A stretch of 11,567 bases of DNA from Myxococcales bacterium UBA5297 (GTDB lineage: Bacteria; Myxococcota; Myxococcia; Myxococcales; UBA5297): the NCBI GenBank assembly GCA_002408385.1, contig DHSB01000222.1:53803-65369 (forward strand), written 5' to 3'. Position 1 is the stretch's first letter; every line of letters starts with the position of its first letter. Below, one piece after another: positions 1 to 7,952 of this stretch. Both the position numbers and the translations under genes were made by a program. The notes beneath the pieces are model-generated. The model had not been told where the DNA came from. It made no database searches and saw only the letters and a program-made list of their open reading frames with translations.

Positions 1-31
1 CCCCCCAAACCCCCCCCCAGCCACCCCCGCC
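1..31 (-). other. G-rich tract after tadD (possible G-quadruplex)
   Basis: The plus strand has C runs at 1-6, 10-18 and 24-28, so the transcribed (minus) strand reads G5, then GG, G9 and G6 separated by 1-3 bases, directly after the tadD stop codon. Four or more G runs with short loops match the general rule for a G-quadruplex. No U-rich terminator is visible before the window ends. It could also simply be a homopolymer-rich spacer, and homopolymer lengths can be sequencing errors. Confidence 0.35.
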
Positions 32-841
32 TCATCGTTCCTTCTCCCCGTTCGAGTAACCGACCTTCGCCTCGCCCAGATCCGGTGGGACCTGCCTGCC
101 CAGGCGGCTCGCGACCTGTTCCAGGCCTCGCCGCGAAAGCTCGCGCTCCGGCGCCAGGCGCACCGCCTGCGCGTAGAGATCGAAGGCTCGCGCCAGGTCA
201 CCTGCCAGCTCGTGCGCGTAGGCCAGGTTGTGCCGCGCCTGGGCCGGAGTACCGGCGCGCGAGAAGTGCTCCGCGGCCCTCTCGAGCCGGCCCGCGCGCG
301 CGCAGGCGAAGCCCAGGTTGTTGCGGATGCGCGCGTGCATCGGCTCGATGCGCAACGCCTCCTCGAAGCCGGCGATCGCCTCCTCGAGTCGGCCGCGCAC
401 GAAGTCCGAGAAGGCGAGGTTGTTCAGGTAGGCGGCGTTTCTCGGCTCGAGCTCGACCGCGCGCCGGTGCAACTGCGCCGCCTGTTCATGCTCTCCGACC
501 TGATCGAGCAGGATGGCGAGCGCCGAGACCGCCGCCGCGCTCTCGGGATCCTGGCGGGTCGCGGCCTCCAGCTCGACGCGCGCCTCCTCGAGCAGCCCGG
601 TCTCCCGGTAGACGATCCCGCGCAGGGTGAGCACCGCGGCGTCGTCGGGGCGGTCGCGGTAGAGCCTCTCGAGCACCTCGAAGGCGCCGCGCCAGTCCCC
701 GCGATCGATGAGCTGGCGGGCCATCGACAGCCGCAGCGGGGTCGCATCGGTCCGCGGCGGCGTATGGGCGCACCCCGACGCTGCGGCCAGCAACAGCCCC
801 CACGCCATTGCGCAGGCTCGAGCCCGAGTCGTCCGGCGCAT
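32..841 (-). CDS. tadD: TadD-like TPR lipoprotein of the Tad pilus
   Basis: Predicted 269-residue outer-membrane lipoprotein. Residues 1-24 look like a lipoprotein signal: basic MRRTTRAR, a hydrophobic stretch LLLAAASG, then Cys24 as the likely lipidated residue (lipobox ASGC, without the usual Leu). From about residue 34 to 237 there are five to six consecutive 34-residue TPR units with the typical A, G/N, Y/L and P spacing (for example NAAYLNNLAF, HARIRNNLGF, QARHNLAYAH). In Tad systems TadD is a TPR lipoprotein needed for assembly of the secretin RcpA/CpaC, a pilotin-like job. Position as the last gene after tadC fits that. The start ATG overlaps the tadC stop by one base (TAATG), so translation is probably coupled. 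A much longer open frame extends upstream in the same frame, but it only shadows tadC and lacks this signal peptide. Confidence 0.9.
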   Translation of the reverse strand: MRRTTRARACAMAWGLLLAAASGCAHTPPRTDATPLRLSMARQLIDRGDWRGAFEVLERLYRDRPDDAAVLTLRGIVYRETGLLEEARVELEAATRQDPESAAAVSALAILLDQVGEHEQAAQLHRRAVELEPRNAAYLNNLAFSDFVRGRLEEAIAGFEEALRIEPMHARIRNNLGFACARAGRLERAAEHFSRAGTPAQARHNLAYAHELAGDLARAFDLYAQAVRLAPERELSRRGLEQVASRLGRQVPPDLGEAKVGYSNGEKER

Positions 842-1782
842 TAGCCCCCCCCCAGCTTCGTGAACAGCGAGTTGTAGATGTTCACCGCGGCCGGCCCCAT
901 CACCACCGCGAGCAGACTCGGCAGGATGCAGAGCACCAGCGGGACCGTCATCTTCACCGCGACGACCGCCGCGCGCTCCTCGGCGCGGTACATGCGTCGA
1001 ATCCTCAGTCCGCTCGCCTGGACGCGAAGTGAAACCGCGATCGAGGTGCCGAACATCTCGGCCTGCGCGAGCGTGGCGGCCAGCGACTTGAGCTCGTCGA
1101 CCCCGGTGCGCTCGAAGAGGCGGCGGAAGGCCTCGGTGCGTGGGATGCCCGCCTTGATCTCGAGGAAGGTGAGGTTGAGCTCTTCGGCGAGCAGAGGCCA
1201 GGAGAGCTCGAGGTCGCCCGAGACGCGCACGAGTGCGGCGTCCAGGCCAAGCCCCGCTTCGACGCAGGTGACCAGCAGATCCAGCGCGTCGGGCAGGCCG
1301 CGCTCGATGCTCTGGCGTCGAGACTGAATCCGCGAGCTGATCCAGAGGTTGGGCAGGAAGAAGCCGCCGGTGCAGAGCCAGACCGCTATCGGCACCGCGA
1401 GGTCGATGCCCTCGGCGAGCAGCGACTCGACCGCCAGAAAGCCGACCGGCAGTGCGAGCGCAATCCCGACCTTGGCGGCAAGGAAGGTGTGGACCGCCGC
1501 CTCCCGGCGAAAGCCCGCCTGCACAAGCCGGCGTCGCAGCCGGGAGAGACTCGCCTCCTTGTCGCTTGTGACCTGGGCGATGCTCGCCATCCCGCGCGCT
1601 ATCGCCAGGCCCACCTCGGTCAACGGCGCCTCGGCCGGTGGTGCGACCTCGGCCTTGCGCGCGCGCAGCCGGCGCAGCACCGGGTCCGAGCGGCCCCGCA
1701 GGCTGAGCGCGAAGGCGGCAATCCCGACGAAAGCGAACACGGCGAGCAGCACCGCCCCGTGCGCCAGGTAGTCGACGGACAT
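841..1782 (-). CDS. tadC: TadC, inner-membrane platform protein (T2SSF family)
   Basis: Predicted 313-residue polytopic membrane protein of the GspF/T2SSF family, one half of the TadB/TadC platform on which the ATPase CpaF acts. Membrane segments are visible near residues 9-27, 102-122, 128-146 and 277-297. The conserved T2SSF core lies between the second pair and the last segment: LPDALDLLVTCVEAGLGLDAAL (163-184, family hallmark LPDALD and EAG), EEL...EIKAGIPRTEAFR, then LAQAEMFGTSIAVSLR (238-253), all typical of TadC. The start at MSVDYLAHG was chosen because an AGGGAG ribosome-binding site sits 8 nt upstream; the 35 extra upstream codons run through a repeat and look non-coding. It overlaps tadD by one base. 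A 174-nt spacer separates it from tadB, wider than most junctions in this operon. Two Ile codons are ATA, uncommon in DNA this GC-rich. Confidence 0.93.
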   Translation of the reverse strand: MSVDYLAHGAVLLAVFAFVGIAAFALSLRGRSDPVLRRLRARKAEVAPPAEAPLTEVGLAIARGMASIAQVTSDKEASLSRLRRRLVQAGFRREAAVHTFLAAKVGIALALPVGFLAVESLLAEGIDLAVPIAVWLCTGGFFLPNLWISSRIQSRRQSIERGLPDALDLLVTCVEAGLGLDAALVRVSGDLELSWPLLAEELNLTFLEIKAGIPRTEAFRRLFERTGVDELKSLAATLAQAEMFGTSIAVSLRVQASGLRIRRMYRAEERAAVVAVKMTVPLVLCILPSLLAVVMGPAAVNIYNSLFTKLGGG

Positions 1783-1790
1783 CTCGCCCC

Positions 1791-1796
1791 CTCCCT
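1791..1796 (-). promoter_or_regulatory. Ribosome-binding site of tadC
   Basis: The minus strand reads AAAGGGAGGGGGCGAG just before the ATG at 1782, giving AGGGAG with 8-nt spacing. It fixes the tadC start at 1782 rather than at the further-upstream in-frame start at 1887. The palindrome at 1802-1823 begins only a few bases upstream of this site, so a hairpin there could influence ribosome access. Confidence 0.7.
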
Positions 1797-1801
1797 TTGA
1801 A

Positions 1802-1823
1802 GGTCGGAGCGAGTGCTCCGACC
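1802..1823. repeat. Perfect 9-bp-stem palindrome between tadB and tadC (REP-like)
   Basis: GGTCGGAGC and its exact reverse complement GCTCCGACC flank a 4-nt loop GAGT. The sequence is preceded by GAA, so it contains the word GAAGGTCGG that also occurs in the two palindromes at 9566-9589 and 9611-9630. It lies inside the pilus operon, 20 nt upstream of the tadC start codon. In mRNA it would form a stable hairpin. I read it as a diverged member of a dispersed REP-like family; an attenuator role is possible, but there is no U tract. Confidence 0.6.
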
Positions 1824-1848
1824 ACCGTGCCCTGCACCTTCCCCGGAC

Positions 1849-1878
1849 GTCGAAGCTGGAAGTCGAAGCTGGAGCTTC
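1849..1878. repeat. 13-bp tandem duplication plus short palindrome
   Basis: The 12-mer GTCGAAGCTGGA occurs at 1849-1860 and again at 1862-1873, a two-copy 13-bp tandem. The end of the second copy forms a palindrome, GAAGCT-GG-AGCTTC (1865-1878). It lies in the spacer between tadB and tadC. No coding function is apparent. Confidence 0.6.
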
Positions 1879-1935
1879 AACCTCCATTCGTCCGGCGCCT
1901 TCGCACGACGGCGAAGCCGGCTCCCTGCTGTCACC

Positions 1936-1949
1936 TCTCGACTTTCGAC
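1936..1949 (-). repeat. Two-unit heptad repeat after tadB
   Basis: Read on the minus strand this is GTCGAAA followed by GTCGAGA, a 7-bp tandem with one mismatch, 7 nt after the tadB stop codon. It resembles in period the heptad tracts at 9351-9364, 9414-9434 and 9480-9494. Confidence 0.45.
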
Positions 1950-1956
1950 CGTCGCG

Positions 1957-2916
1957 CTAATACTCCACGTCGCTCATCCGCTGCATCCACAGGCCCCCGG
2001 CGACCCAGCTCAGCGCCGCGTAGAGCAGGATGAGCTGGCCCATCGGGTTGTCGAACAGCTTCACGAGGTAGGCGCGGTTGGCGACCAGCAGGAAGAGCAG
2101 CATCGCCGGCGGCAGCGCGCCGAGAACCAAGCCCGAGGCGCGCCCCTCGGCGGTCAGCGAGCGCAGCTTGGCGTAGAAGCGGTAGCGCTCGCGGATGGTG
2201 CTCGCGATGTTGTCGAGGATCTCGGCGAGGTTGCCGCCGGTCTCCTTCTGCACCATCACCGAGACCGCGAAGATCTTCAGGTCCCGGTTGAGCGGACAGC
2301 GCGCGGTCATGTTGACCACCGCCCCCTCGACCGACAGCCCGAGGTTCTGCTCCTCGTAGGCGCGCCCGAACTCGACGCTCACCGGCGTCGGCATCTCGCT
2401 GGCCACCAACCGGAAGGCGGCGGGCATCGCGTGCCCGGCGCGCAGCGAACGCACCATCATCTCCAGCGCGTCGGGGAGCTGCTCGCTCAGCCGGGCGTTG
2501 CGCCGCGCGCGCGCGGCGCAGACCAGCAGGCACGGCAGGACCCCGAGGAAGGCCCCGAGGGCCACCGCCGGGGCGAGCCCGACCCGCAGGCTGAGCGGAA
2601 GGGTGAGCCCGAGCAGCGCCGCCGCCAGCGACCAGGTCAGGAGCTGGGCGACGGTCAGCGGCGAGTCGGCCTGCGAGAGCAGCCCCTCGAGCTGCGCGGC
2701 CCCGGGCAGGCCGCGCACGAACCTGTCGAGCGCTGGGCTCGAGGCATAGCGCTCGCGGCGCAGCAGCCCGGGCCCCGACTCCGGCCCGCCCAGCACGCGC
2801 AAGCGGCGCTTGAGCTGCTCCTCGCGCCGCTCCGAGAAGAAGCGCGCCAGATAGAAGGCGCCCTCGAGGGCGGCGACGACCACCAGGCAGAAGAGGACGA
2901 CGAGCGCTTCGCGCAT
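1957..2916 (-). CDS. tadB: TadB, inner-membrane platform protein (T2SSF family)
   Basis: Predicted 319-residue membrane protein, the second GspF-like platform subunit. There is one N-terminal membrane segment (about residues 3-22), a basic cytoplasmic stretch (RREEQLKRRLR), a hydrophobic pair at about 91-134, and two C-terminal segments at about 262-280 and 294-310. The T2SSF core begins at QLPDALEMMVRSLRAGHAMP (146-165) and continues through MVQKETGGNLAEILDNIAST (221-240) and RLR-type SLTAEGRASG (253-262). The C-terminal stretch NRAYLVKLFDNPMG is a recognisable TadB feature. The start ATG immediately follows the TGA of cpaF with no intervening base, so translation is probably coupled. The product should interact with CpaF in the cytoplasm and with TadC in the membrane. 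Confidence 0.94.
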   Translation of the reverse strand: MREALVVLFCLVVVAALEGAFYLARFFSERREEQLKRRLRVLGGPESGPGLLRRERYASSPALDRFVRGLPGAAQLEGLLSQADSPLTVAQLLTWSLAAALLGLTLPLSLRVGLAPAVALGAFLGVLPCLLVCAARARRNARLSEQLPDALEMMVRSLRAGHAMPAAFRLVASEMPTPVSVEFGRAYEEQNLGLSVEGAVVNMTARCPLNRDLKIFAVSVMVQKETGGNLAEILDNIASTIRERYRFYAKLRSLTAEGRASGLVLGALPPAMLLFLLVANRAYLVKLFDNPMGQLILLYAALSWVAGGLWMQRMSDVEY

Positions 2917-4269
2917 TCAGCAGCCCTCCAGCAGACTCGCGAGGACGCGCTCGGGGTCGATGCCCGCGCGCTCGATGCGCTCGAGGCACTTCGGGCGGAT
3001 GCCGGTGGTCACGAAGTCGCCGAGCACGTTGCCCTGGGCGTCGACGCCGCGCTGCTCGAAGCGGAAGAGCTCCTGCAGCGTGACCGTCGGCCCCTCCATG
3101 CCGGTGATCTCGGTGATGCTCACCAGGCGCCGCCGGCCGTCCGAGCCACGGCTGAGCTGCACGATGAGGTTGAGCGCGCGGGCGATGGTCTGGCGCATCG
3201 CGGTCTCGGTCATCGGGATGCCGCTCATCCCCACCATCGCCTCGAGTCGCCCGAGCGCGTCGCGCGGGGAGTTGGCGTGCACGGTGGTCATCGAGCCCTC
3301 GTGCCCGGTGTTCATCGCCTGGAGCATGTCGAGCACCTCGCCCCCCCGCACCTCGCCGACGATGATCCGGTCGGGGCGCATGCGCAGACTGTTGCGCACC
3401 AGGTCGCGGGCGACGATCTCGCCCTGCCCTTCGATGTTCGGCGGCCGGGTCTCGAGCCGCACCACGTGCCGCTGCTGCAGCCGCAGCTCGGCCGAGTCCT
3501 CGATGGTGATGATCCGCTCGTCGCCCGGCACGAAGGCCGAGAGCGCGTTGAGCATCGTCGTCTTGCCGGTGCCGGTGCCCCCGCTCACCAGCAGGTTGAG
3601 GCGCGCGCGCACCGCCGCGGCGAGGAAGCCGAGCGCCTCGGGGGCGACGCTGCCCTTGTCGATGAGGTCGCGCACCGTCAGCGGGTTCGCCCCGAAGCGG
3701 CGGATCGACAGCGTCGGCCCGTCGATGGCCAGCGGCGGGATGATGGCGTTGACGCGCGAGCCGTCGGCGAGGCGCGCGTCGACCATCGGCGCGGTCTCGT
3801 CGATGCGCCGGCCCACCCGCGAGACGATGCGGTGGATGATCTGCCCGAGGTGCCCGTTGTCGCGAAAGCGCACTCCCGTCAGCTCGAGCTTGCCGCGGCG
3901 CTCGACGTAGACCGTGCCGTAGCCGTTGACCAGGATGTCGGAGACCGTCGGGTCCTTGAGGATCGGCTCGAGCGGCCCGAGCCCGGTCAGCTCGTCGAGC
4001 AGCTCCTCGACCATCCGCTCGCGCTCGAAGCGGTTGAGCGGCAAGTCGGCCGCCGAGACCATCTCGACCAGCGTCGGGCGCAGCTCGCCGCGCAGCGCGA
4101 CCGGGTCGAGCTTCTCCAGGCTCTTGAGGTTGAGCTGGTCGATGAGCTGGCGGTGCAGCTCGACCTTCAGGTCGTGGAAGTGCTGCGAGTCGGAGCCCGG
4201 CCCCGAGACGCTACCGGTCTCGGCGCTCGCATCCGCGGCTCTGCTGCGAAGCCGTTCGTTCAGGCCCAC
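2917..4269 (-). CDS. cpaF: CpaF/TadA, Tad pilus assembly ATPase
   Basis: Predicted 450-residue secretion ATPase of the GspE/VirB11 superfamily (CpaF/TadA clade), a cytoplasmic hexamer that drives Flp polymerisation and possibly retraction. Motifs in order: N-terminal domain to about residue 190 with [16 protein letters not shown] (89-104) and DILVNG; Walker [11 protein letters not shown] (229-238); Asp box ITIEDSAEL (254-262); Walker B-like RIIVGEVRG (301-309); His box [13 protein letters not shown] (322-334). All expected catalytic residues are present, and length is normal for the family. The start codon is GTG. GGAGG lies 8 nt upstream and its sequence runs into the cpaE stop codon (GGAGGTAG), leaving a 5-nt gap from cpaE. 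The stop abuts the tadB ATG. I saw no ATA isoleucine codons, unlike neighbouring cpaE and cpaC. Confidence 0.97.
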   Translation of the reverse strand: MGLNERLRSRAADASAETGSVSGPGSDSQHFHDLKVELHRQLIDQLNLKSLEKLDPVALRGELRPTLVEMVSAADLPLNRFERERMVEELLDELTGLGPLEPILKDPTVSDILVNGYGTVYVERRGKLELTGVRFRDNGHLGQIIHRIVSRVGRRIDETAPMVDARLADGSRVNAIIPPLAIDGPTLSIRRFGANPLTVRDLIDKGSVAPEALGFLAAAVRARLNLLVSGGTGTGKTTMLNALSAFVPGDERIITIEDSAELRLQQRHVVRLETRPPNIEGQGEIVARDLVRNSLRMRPDRIIVGEVRGGEVLDMLQAMNTGHEGSMTTVHANSPRDALGRLEAMVGMSGIPMTETAMRQTIARALNLIVQLSRGSDGRRRLVSITEITGMEGPTVTLQELFRFEQRGVDAQGNVLGDFVTTGIRPKCLERIERAGIDPERVLASLLEGC

Positions 4270-4274
4270 GTCCG

Positions 4275-5432
4275 CTACCTCCAGAGAAGCCGGGAGAGGA
4301 AGGACCTTTGCGCGCCCGCTTCGGCGCTCGGTCCGGCGACCCGCAGCGTGTTCGCGAGCTGCTGGAGGTCCTGGTTGAAGGCTGAGCGCGGAGCGTGCTC
4401 CGAGACGAGCACGCCGCGGTCGATCGCCCCGCTCAGCCCCGCGTAGTCGTTGCTCAGGGTCGCGGCGACCGGCACGCCTATCGTCTCGCCGAGGATCGCC
4501 GCGTCGATCTTCCAGCTCTTGTGGAAGCGGTTGACCACCGGGCGGATCTTCTCGTCGGGGTAGCCGAGCCTGCGGAAGAGCTCGACGGTGCGCTGGGCGT
4601 TGCGCGCGGCCGGCACCTCCTGGGTGACCAGCAGCAGGACGAGGTCGCTCGCGTCGAGCGCGACCAGGGCGTGCTCGCCGAAGCCGCGCACCCCGTCGAG
4701 GATGAGCTGGTCGTAGTGCCGCTCGAGGAAGTCGACCAGGTTCGCCACGTCCTTGGGCCCGACGCGCTCGGCGTCCTCGACGCGCTCGCCGTGGCCGAGC
4801 ACGTAGGCGCCCGAGGAGTGGCGCGCCAGCGAGGTGTCGAGCAGCTCGCGGTCGAGCCGGTGCATGTTCGCGAGCACCTCGGCTATCGCGTAGCCGCCCT
4901 TCACCTCGAGCGCCGAGAGCACCCCGCCGTAGGACGGATCGAGATCGACCAGGCAGACCCGCTCACCCCGGCTCGCCAACGCGGCCGCCAGGTGCGTCGC
5001 GAGCGCGGTCGCCCCGGCGCCTCCCTTGGCCGGGAAGACCGTCGTCACCCGGCCCGCCGGCGCCCTCGCCACGCTCGTCGCGCTCGACTCGATCGCCTGG
5101 GCTATCGACCGCTCCTCGCCGGGCACCGCGAAGTCCTGCGCGCCGGCCCTCATCGCCCGCAGGATGAGCTCGGCGTCCTTCGAGCCCCCGTAGGCGATGA
5201 CCCTCACCCCGCCCTGCGAGGCCTGGGCGATGAGGCGCATCGCGAGCTCGCTGCCCTTCGACTCGGGCACCCCGATGATCGCCGTGCGCGGTTGGTGCCT
5301 GCCGAGCGCCTCGGCGAGCGCGCTCAGCTCGGGGGCCGCGCGGGCGACCGTGACGTGCTCGAGCCCGGTGAGGATCTTCGCCTCGTCCTCCGGGGCTATC
5401 CCGACGAGCAGGGTCGCAGCAGTGTTCGCCAT
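4275..5432 (-). CDS. cpaE: CpaE/TadZ, ParA/MinD-like pilus localisation protein
   Basis: Predicted 385-residue cytoplasmic protein. Residues about 6-118 form a receiver-like N-terminal domain ([28 protein letters not shown]). Residues 128-365 form a ParA/MinD-type ATPase domain: P-loop PAKGGAGAT (134-142), [13 protein letters not shown] (159-171), [11 protein letters not shown] (240-250) and VVNRF (299-303). CpaE/TadZ proteins position the Tad machine, often at a cell pole. The P-loop keeps the MinD-type signature lysine (K136), but the second, canonical Walker A lysine is alanine (A141). As I recall, this is common in TadZ/CpaE, so ATP may be bound with weak or no hydrolysis. The start has GGAGG 9 nt upstream. 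The 74-nt leader after cpaC holds a hairpin. Four isoleucines use ATA. Confidence 0.93.
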   Translation of the reverse strand: MANTAATLLVGIAPEDEAKILTGLEHVTVARAAPELSALAEALGRHQPRTAIIGVPESKGSELAMRLIAQASQGGVRVIAYGGSKDAELILRAMRAGAQDFAVPGEERSIAQAIESSATSVARAPAGRVTTVFPAKGGAGATALATHLAAALASRGERVCLVDLDPSYGGVLSALEVKGGYAIAEVLANMHRLDRELLDTSLARHSSGAYVLGHGERVEDAERVGPKDVANLVDFLERHYDQLILDGVRGFGEHALVALDASDLVLLLVTQEVPAARNAQRTVELFRRLGYPDEKIRPVVNRFHKSWKIDAAILGETIGVPVAATLSNDYAGLSGAIDRGVLVSEHAPRSAFNQDLQQLANTLRVAGPSAEAGAQRSFLSRLLWR

Positions 5433-5462
5433 GCGGTGTGCCTCCGGTCTTCGTGCGAGCAG

Positions 5463-5490
5463 CGCCCCGTTCGGTCGAGCGGCCGGGGCG
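5463..5490 (-). other. Intercistronic hairpin between cpaC and cpaE
   Basis: CGCCCCG (5463-5469) and its exact complement CGGGGCG (5484-5490) can pair around a 14-nt loop in the 74-nt gap between the cpaC stop and the cpaE start. There is no T tract downstream, so it is unlikely to be a strong intrinsic terminator. An mRNA processing or stability element is possible. A 7-bp GC stem can arise by chance in DNA this GC-rich. Confidence 0.35.
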
Positions 5491-5506
5491 ACGATGGGCG
5501 GCCCTT

Positions 5507-6982
5507 TCAGCGCAGGAACCCGACCGCGCCGTCGGGGCCGGTGCGGCAGTCCGAGCGCGGCGCGGGCGCCGTGTCGAGCTGCTCCGGATCGGGTGAAAGC
5601 CCGGTCTGGGCGCCGAGCAGGAAGAGGTCGAAGTCACTCGGGTGCGTCACCCGGTCGGTGGGCAGAGGCGGCAGCTTCTGCGGGGCCATCGGACGGGCGA
5701 GCCGCGCGGTCACCACGATGAGCAGCTCGGTCTCGTCGCGCCGGTAGGCCGTCGAGCGGAACAGCGCCCCGAGGATGGGGATGCTGCCGAGCAGCGGGAC
5801 CTTGTCTATCTGCGAGCGCGTCTTGTCCGAGAGCAGGCCCGCTATCGCGAAGCTCTGGCCGTCGCCGAGCCGCACGGTCGTCTGGCCCTGGCGCGATGCG
5901 ATGCCGGGGATGGCGCTGCCGGCGACCACCACCGCCAGCGTCGGGTCGACCTCGCTCACCTCGGTGGCGAGCTGCAGGTGGATGGTCTCCTCGGCGATGA
6001 CCGTCGGGGTGAAGGCGAGCCGGATGCCGAACTCCTTCCAGACCACGTTGACCTGACCGAGCGCCGAGGTGACCGGGATGGGCAGCTCGCCGCCCGCCAA
6101 GAACTTGGCCTCCTGACCGGTGAGGGTCACCAGCGTCGGCTCGGCGAGCACCTTGGCGAGCCCGTGGTTCTCGAGCAGGTTGAGCATCACGCTGAACGGA
6201 AAGCCGCCGAAGGCCTGCGAGAAGAAGAGCGCGTAGGCGTTGTTGAACAACGGCGCGTAGAGGTCCGGGGCGCCGGCCCCGCCGCTGCCGGGGATGGAGG
6301 TGGGCGAGGAGCCGGAGTTCAGGAAGTTGCCGGGGAAGGTCCCCGGCCCGCTCATGCCCGCGACGCGCTGGGCGTCGGTCGCCTTGTGGAAGAAGTTCAG
6401 GCCGATCTCGCGCAGGCCGCTGCGCGAGACCTCGGCAAAGCGCACCTCGAGCTGCACCTGCTGGTGTCCGGTGACCTGGACGAGGTTGGCGACCTGGCGC
6501 GAGTGGAGGCGCGCCACCTCGCCTATCCGCTCGGGGATGCGCGCGTCGTTGACCTGACCGCTGAGCACCAGCAGATCGCCCGTGGTCGACACCTGGATGT
6601 CCTGGCCGGGGAACAGCTCCTTGAGCTGCTTGCGCAGGTTCTCGGCGTTGTTGGCGACGTTGAGCGCGATGACCAGCGGCTGGTTGGCCCGGTTCCACAG
6701 CGTCAGATCGGTGTTGCCCACCGCCTTGGCGGTCAGCAGAAGCTGTATCGGGGTGACCACCTTGAGATCGGCGACCGCCGGGTCGGCGACCGCCACCCGC
6801 CCGATCTCATCCGAGAGCACGAGCAGACGGTTCTCGCCCGCGTTGAGCCGCAGCTCCTTGACCGCGCTCACCTCGCGGTCGATGCGCAGCTCGGCCGGCG
6901 ACTGAGCCTGAGGCGGTTGGTCGATGGGCGCGGCCGGCCCGGCGAGCAGCGCTGCCAATTGGAGAACGAGGATGGGGCTCAC
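5507..6982 (-). CDS. cpaC: CpaC/RcpA, outer-membrane secretin of the Tad pilus
   Basis: Predicted 491-residue exported secretin subunit forming the outer-membrane channel for the Flp pilus. Residues 1-16 are a short hydrophobic signal (SPILVLQLAALLAG). Residues about 38-110 match the pilus-CpaC N-terminal domain (LNAGENRLLVLSDEIGRVAVADP). Residues about 112-170 resemble a BON-type module (VSTTGDLLVLSGQV). The secretin core is 175-430: QLEVRFAEVSRSGLREIGLN, GLAKVLAEPTLVTLTGQEAKFLAGG, and the secretin signature VPLLGSIPILGALFRS (395-410) before ETELLIVVTARL. The tail after 440 (HPSDFDLFLLG) is usual for CpaC. The GTG start overlaps the cpaB stop (GTGA), a typical coupled junction. The signal peptide is short and lacks a positive N-terminus, so a different start is conceivable, but none is better placed. 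Four ATA isoleucine codons are present. Confidence 0.95.
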   Translation of the reverse strand: MSPILVLQLAALLAGPAAPIDQPPQAQSPAELRIDREVSAVKELRLNAGENRLLVLSDEIGRVAVADPAVADLKVVTPIQLLLTAKAVGNTDLTLWNRANQPLVIALNVANNAENLRKQLKELFPGQDIQVSTTGDLLVLSGQVNDARIPERIGEVARLHSRQVANLVQVTGHQQVQLEVRFAEVSRSGLREIGLNFFHKATDAQRVAGMSGPGTFPGNFLNSGSSPTSIPGSGGAGAPDLYAPLFNNAYALFFSQAFGGFPFSVMLNLLENHGLAKVLAEPTLVTLTGQEAKFLAGGELPIPVTSALGQVNVVWKEFGIRLAFTPTVIAEETIHLQLATEVSEVDPTLAVVVAGSAIPGIASRQGQTTVRLGDGQSFAIAGLLSDKTRSQIDKVPLLGSIPILGALFRSTAYRRDETELLIVVTARLARPMAPQKLPPLPTDRVTHPSDFDLFLLGAQTGLSPDPEQLDTAPAPRSDCRTGPDGAVGFLR

Positions 6983-7929
6983 GGCTTGGGCTCCGGGGAG
7001 GAGAATTGACGGGTCTCGAAGCGGTCACCGCGCAGGATCTCGACCTGGTGCTCGCCGGTCTGCGGCTTGACGGCGGCCGGCTTGCGCGCCACGGCGCGCC
7101 GCGGCCGGGACTTGGCGGGGTCCTGGGGCTTCTCCTCGGCCGGCTCGCTCGCCCCGCCTTCGAGGAGCACCGCGGGGATGATCCCCGGGGTCTCGACCTC
7201 GGTCGCGTCGACCCGGTTGCGCAGGGCGAGCAGGATCTTTCCCTTGGTCGAGGCGAGCGCGAGCTTCTCGGAGTCGGGGCTGGAGACCATCAGCGTCGCC
7301 ACGGTGACCGGCACCGCCTTCTGCTTCTTGCTCTTGTGGTCGAGCTCCTTGCCCACCGCGAGCACGCGCACGTTCTGGAGGATCACCTTCGCGGTCGGCG
7401 GCACGTGCGAGGACTCGCTCGCCTTCATGGTGACGATGACGTCGACCGCGTCGCCCGGGTGGATGAAGCCGGCGACCCCGACCACGTCGTCGACCCGGAC
7501 CGCGACCGCGCGCATCTCCTCGGGCAGCACTGCGGCCAGGCCCTGTCCGGCCTTCTCCGAGGCGAGCTTCGCCGCGAGGACCGGCTCGCCCTTGACCACG
7601 CCCGCGAGCAGCACCTTGCCGACGAGCCCTGCCGGATCACCCGCGGTGCCCTGGGGCAGCGAGGCCTTGGGCCAGTCGATGGTGGTGAGCTGCTCGGCCC
7701 GCAGGGTGGTCGCCAGCGGGAGGTCCATCGCGGCGACAACGACCTTCTCGGTCGGCATCGCCCTGCCGAGCGGGCTGCGCTCGAGGTAGTTGCGAAAGAG
7801 CAACCCGGCGCCGAGCGCCGCGAGCAGCGCGAGCCCAAGGAAGACGCCCGCGCGCACCCCCGAGCTTCGGGCCTGGGTGCCGGCGGGCTTGCGGCTGTTC
7901 TGCGTGAGCCGGTCCGAAAGATTGGACAT
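6979..7929 (-). CDS. cpaB: CpaB/RcpC, SAF-domain pilus assembly protein
   Basis: Predicted 316-residue membrane-anchored periplasmic protein of the CpaB/RcpC family, which works with the secretin. One transmembrane segment at about residues 26-45 follows a polar, basic N-terminus. An SAF domain covers about 61-122 (VVVAAMDLPLATTLRAEQL, then KGEPVLAAKL). The RcpC domain is about 130-240, with AVAVRVDDVVGVAGFIHPGDAVDVIVT and VILQNVRVLAVG as hallmark stretches, ending in LALASTKGKILLALRN. A low-complexity, Pro/Lys/Arg/Ala-rich linker (about 260-290) leads to a C-terminal piece HQVEILRGDRFETRQF that is frequent at the end of CpaB proteins. The ATG has a GGGGGA purine tract upstream. The gene begins 23 nt after tadE and overlaps cpaC by 4 nt. 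Confidence 0.93.
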   Translation of the reverse strand: MSNLSDRLTQNSRKPAGTQARSSGVRAGVFLGLALLAALGAGLLFRNYLERSPLGRAMPTEKVVVAAMDLPLATTLRAEQLTTIDWPKASLPQGTAGDPAGLVGKVLLAGVVKGEPVLAAKLASEKAGQGLAAVLPEEMRAVAVRVDDVVGVAGFIHPGDAVDVIVTMKASESSHVPPTAKVILQNVRVLAVGKELDHKSKKQKAVPVTVATLMVSSPDSEKLALASTKGKILLALRNRVDATEVETPGIIPAVLLEGGASEPAEEKPQDPAKSRPRRAVARKPAAVKPQTGEHQVEILRGDRFETRQFSSPEPKP

Positions 7930-7952
7930 CGTTTCCCCCAGCGCGGCCTTGT

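Noticed and set aside
32..1837. 601-residue minus-strand frame fusing an upstream extension to TadD
   Set aside because: The first 332 residues are an out-of-frame reading of tadC; the lipoprotein signal and TAATG coupling place the true start at 841.
1813..4446. 877-codon plus-strand open frame opposite tadB/cpaF, and similar long plus-strand frames at 4395-5747, 5642-7009 and 7006-8034
   Set aside because: They lie antisense to genes with clear family motifs, have His/Arg/Gln/Asp-rich compositions typical of antisense frames in GC-rich DNA, and show no recognisable domain.
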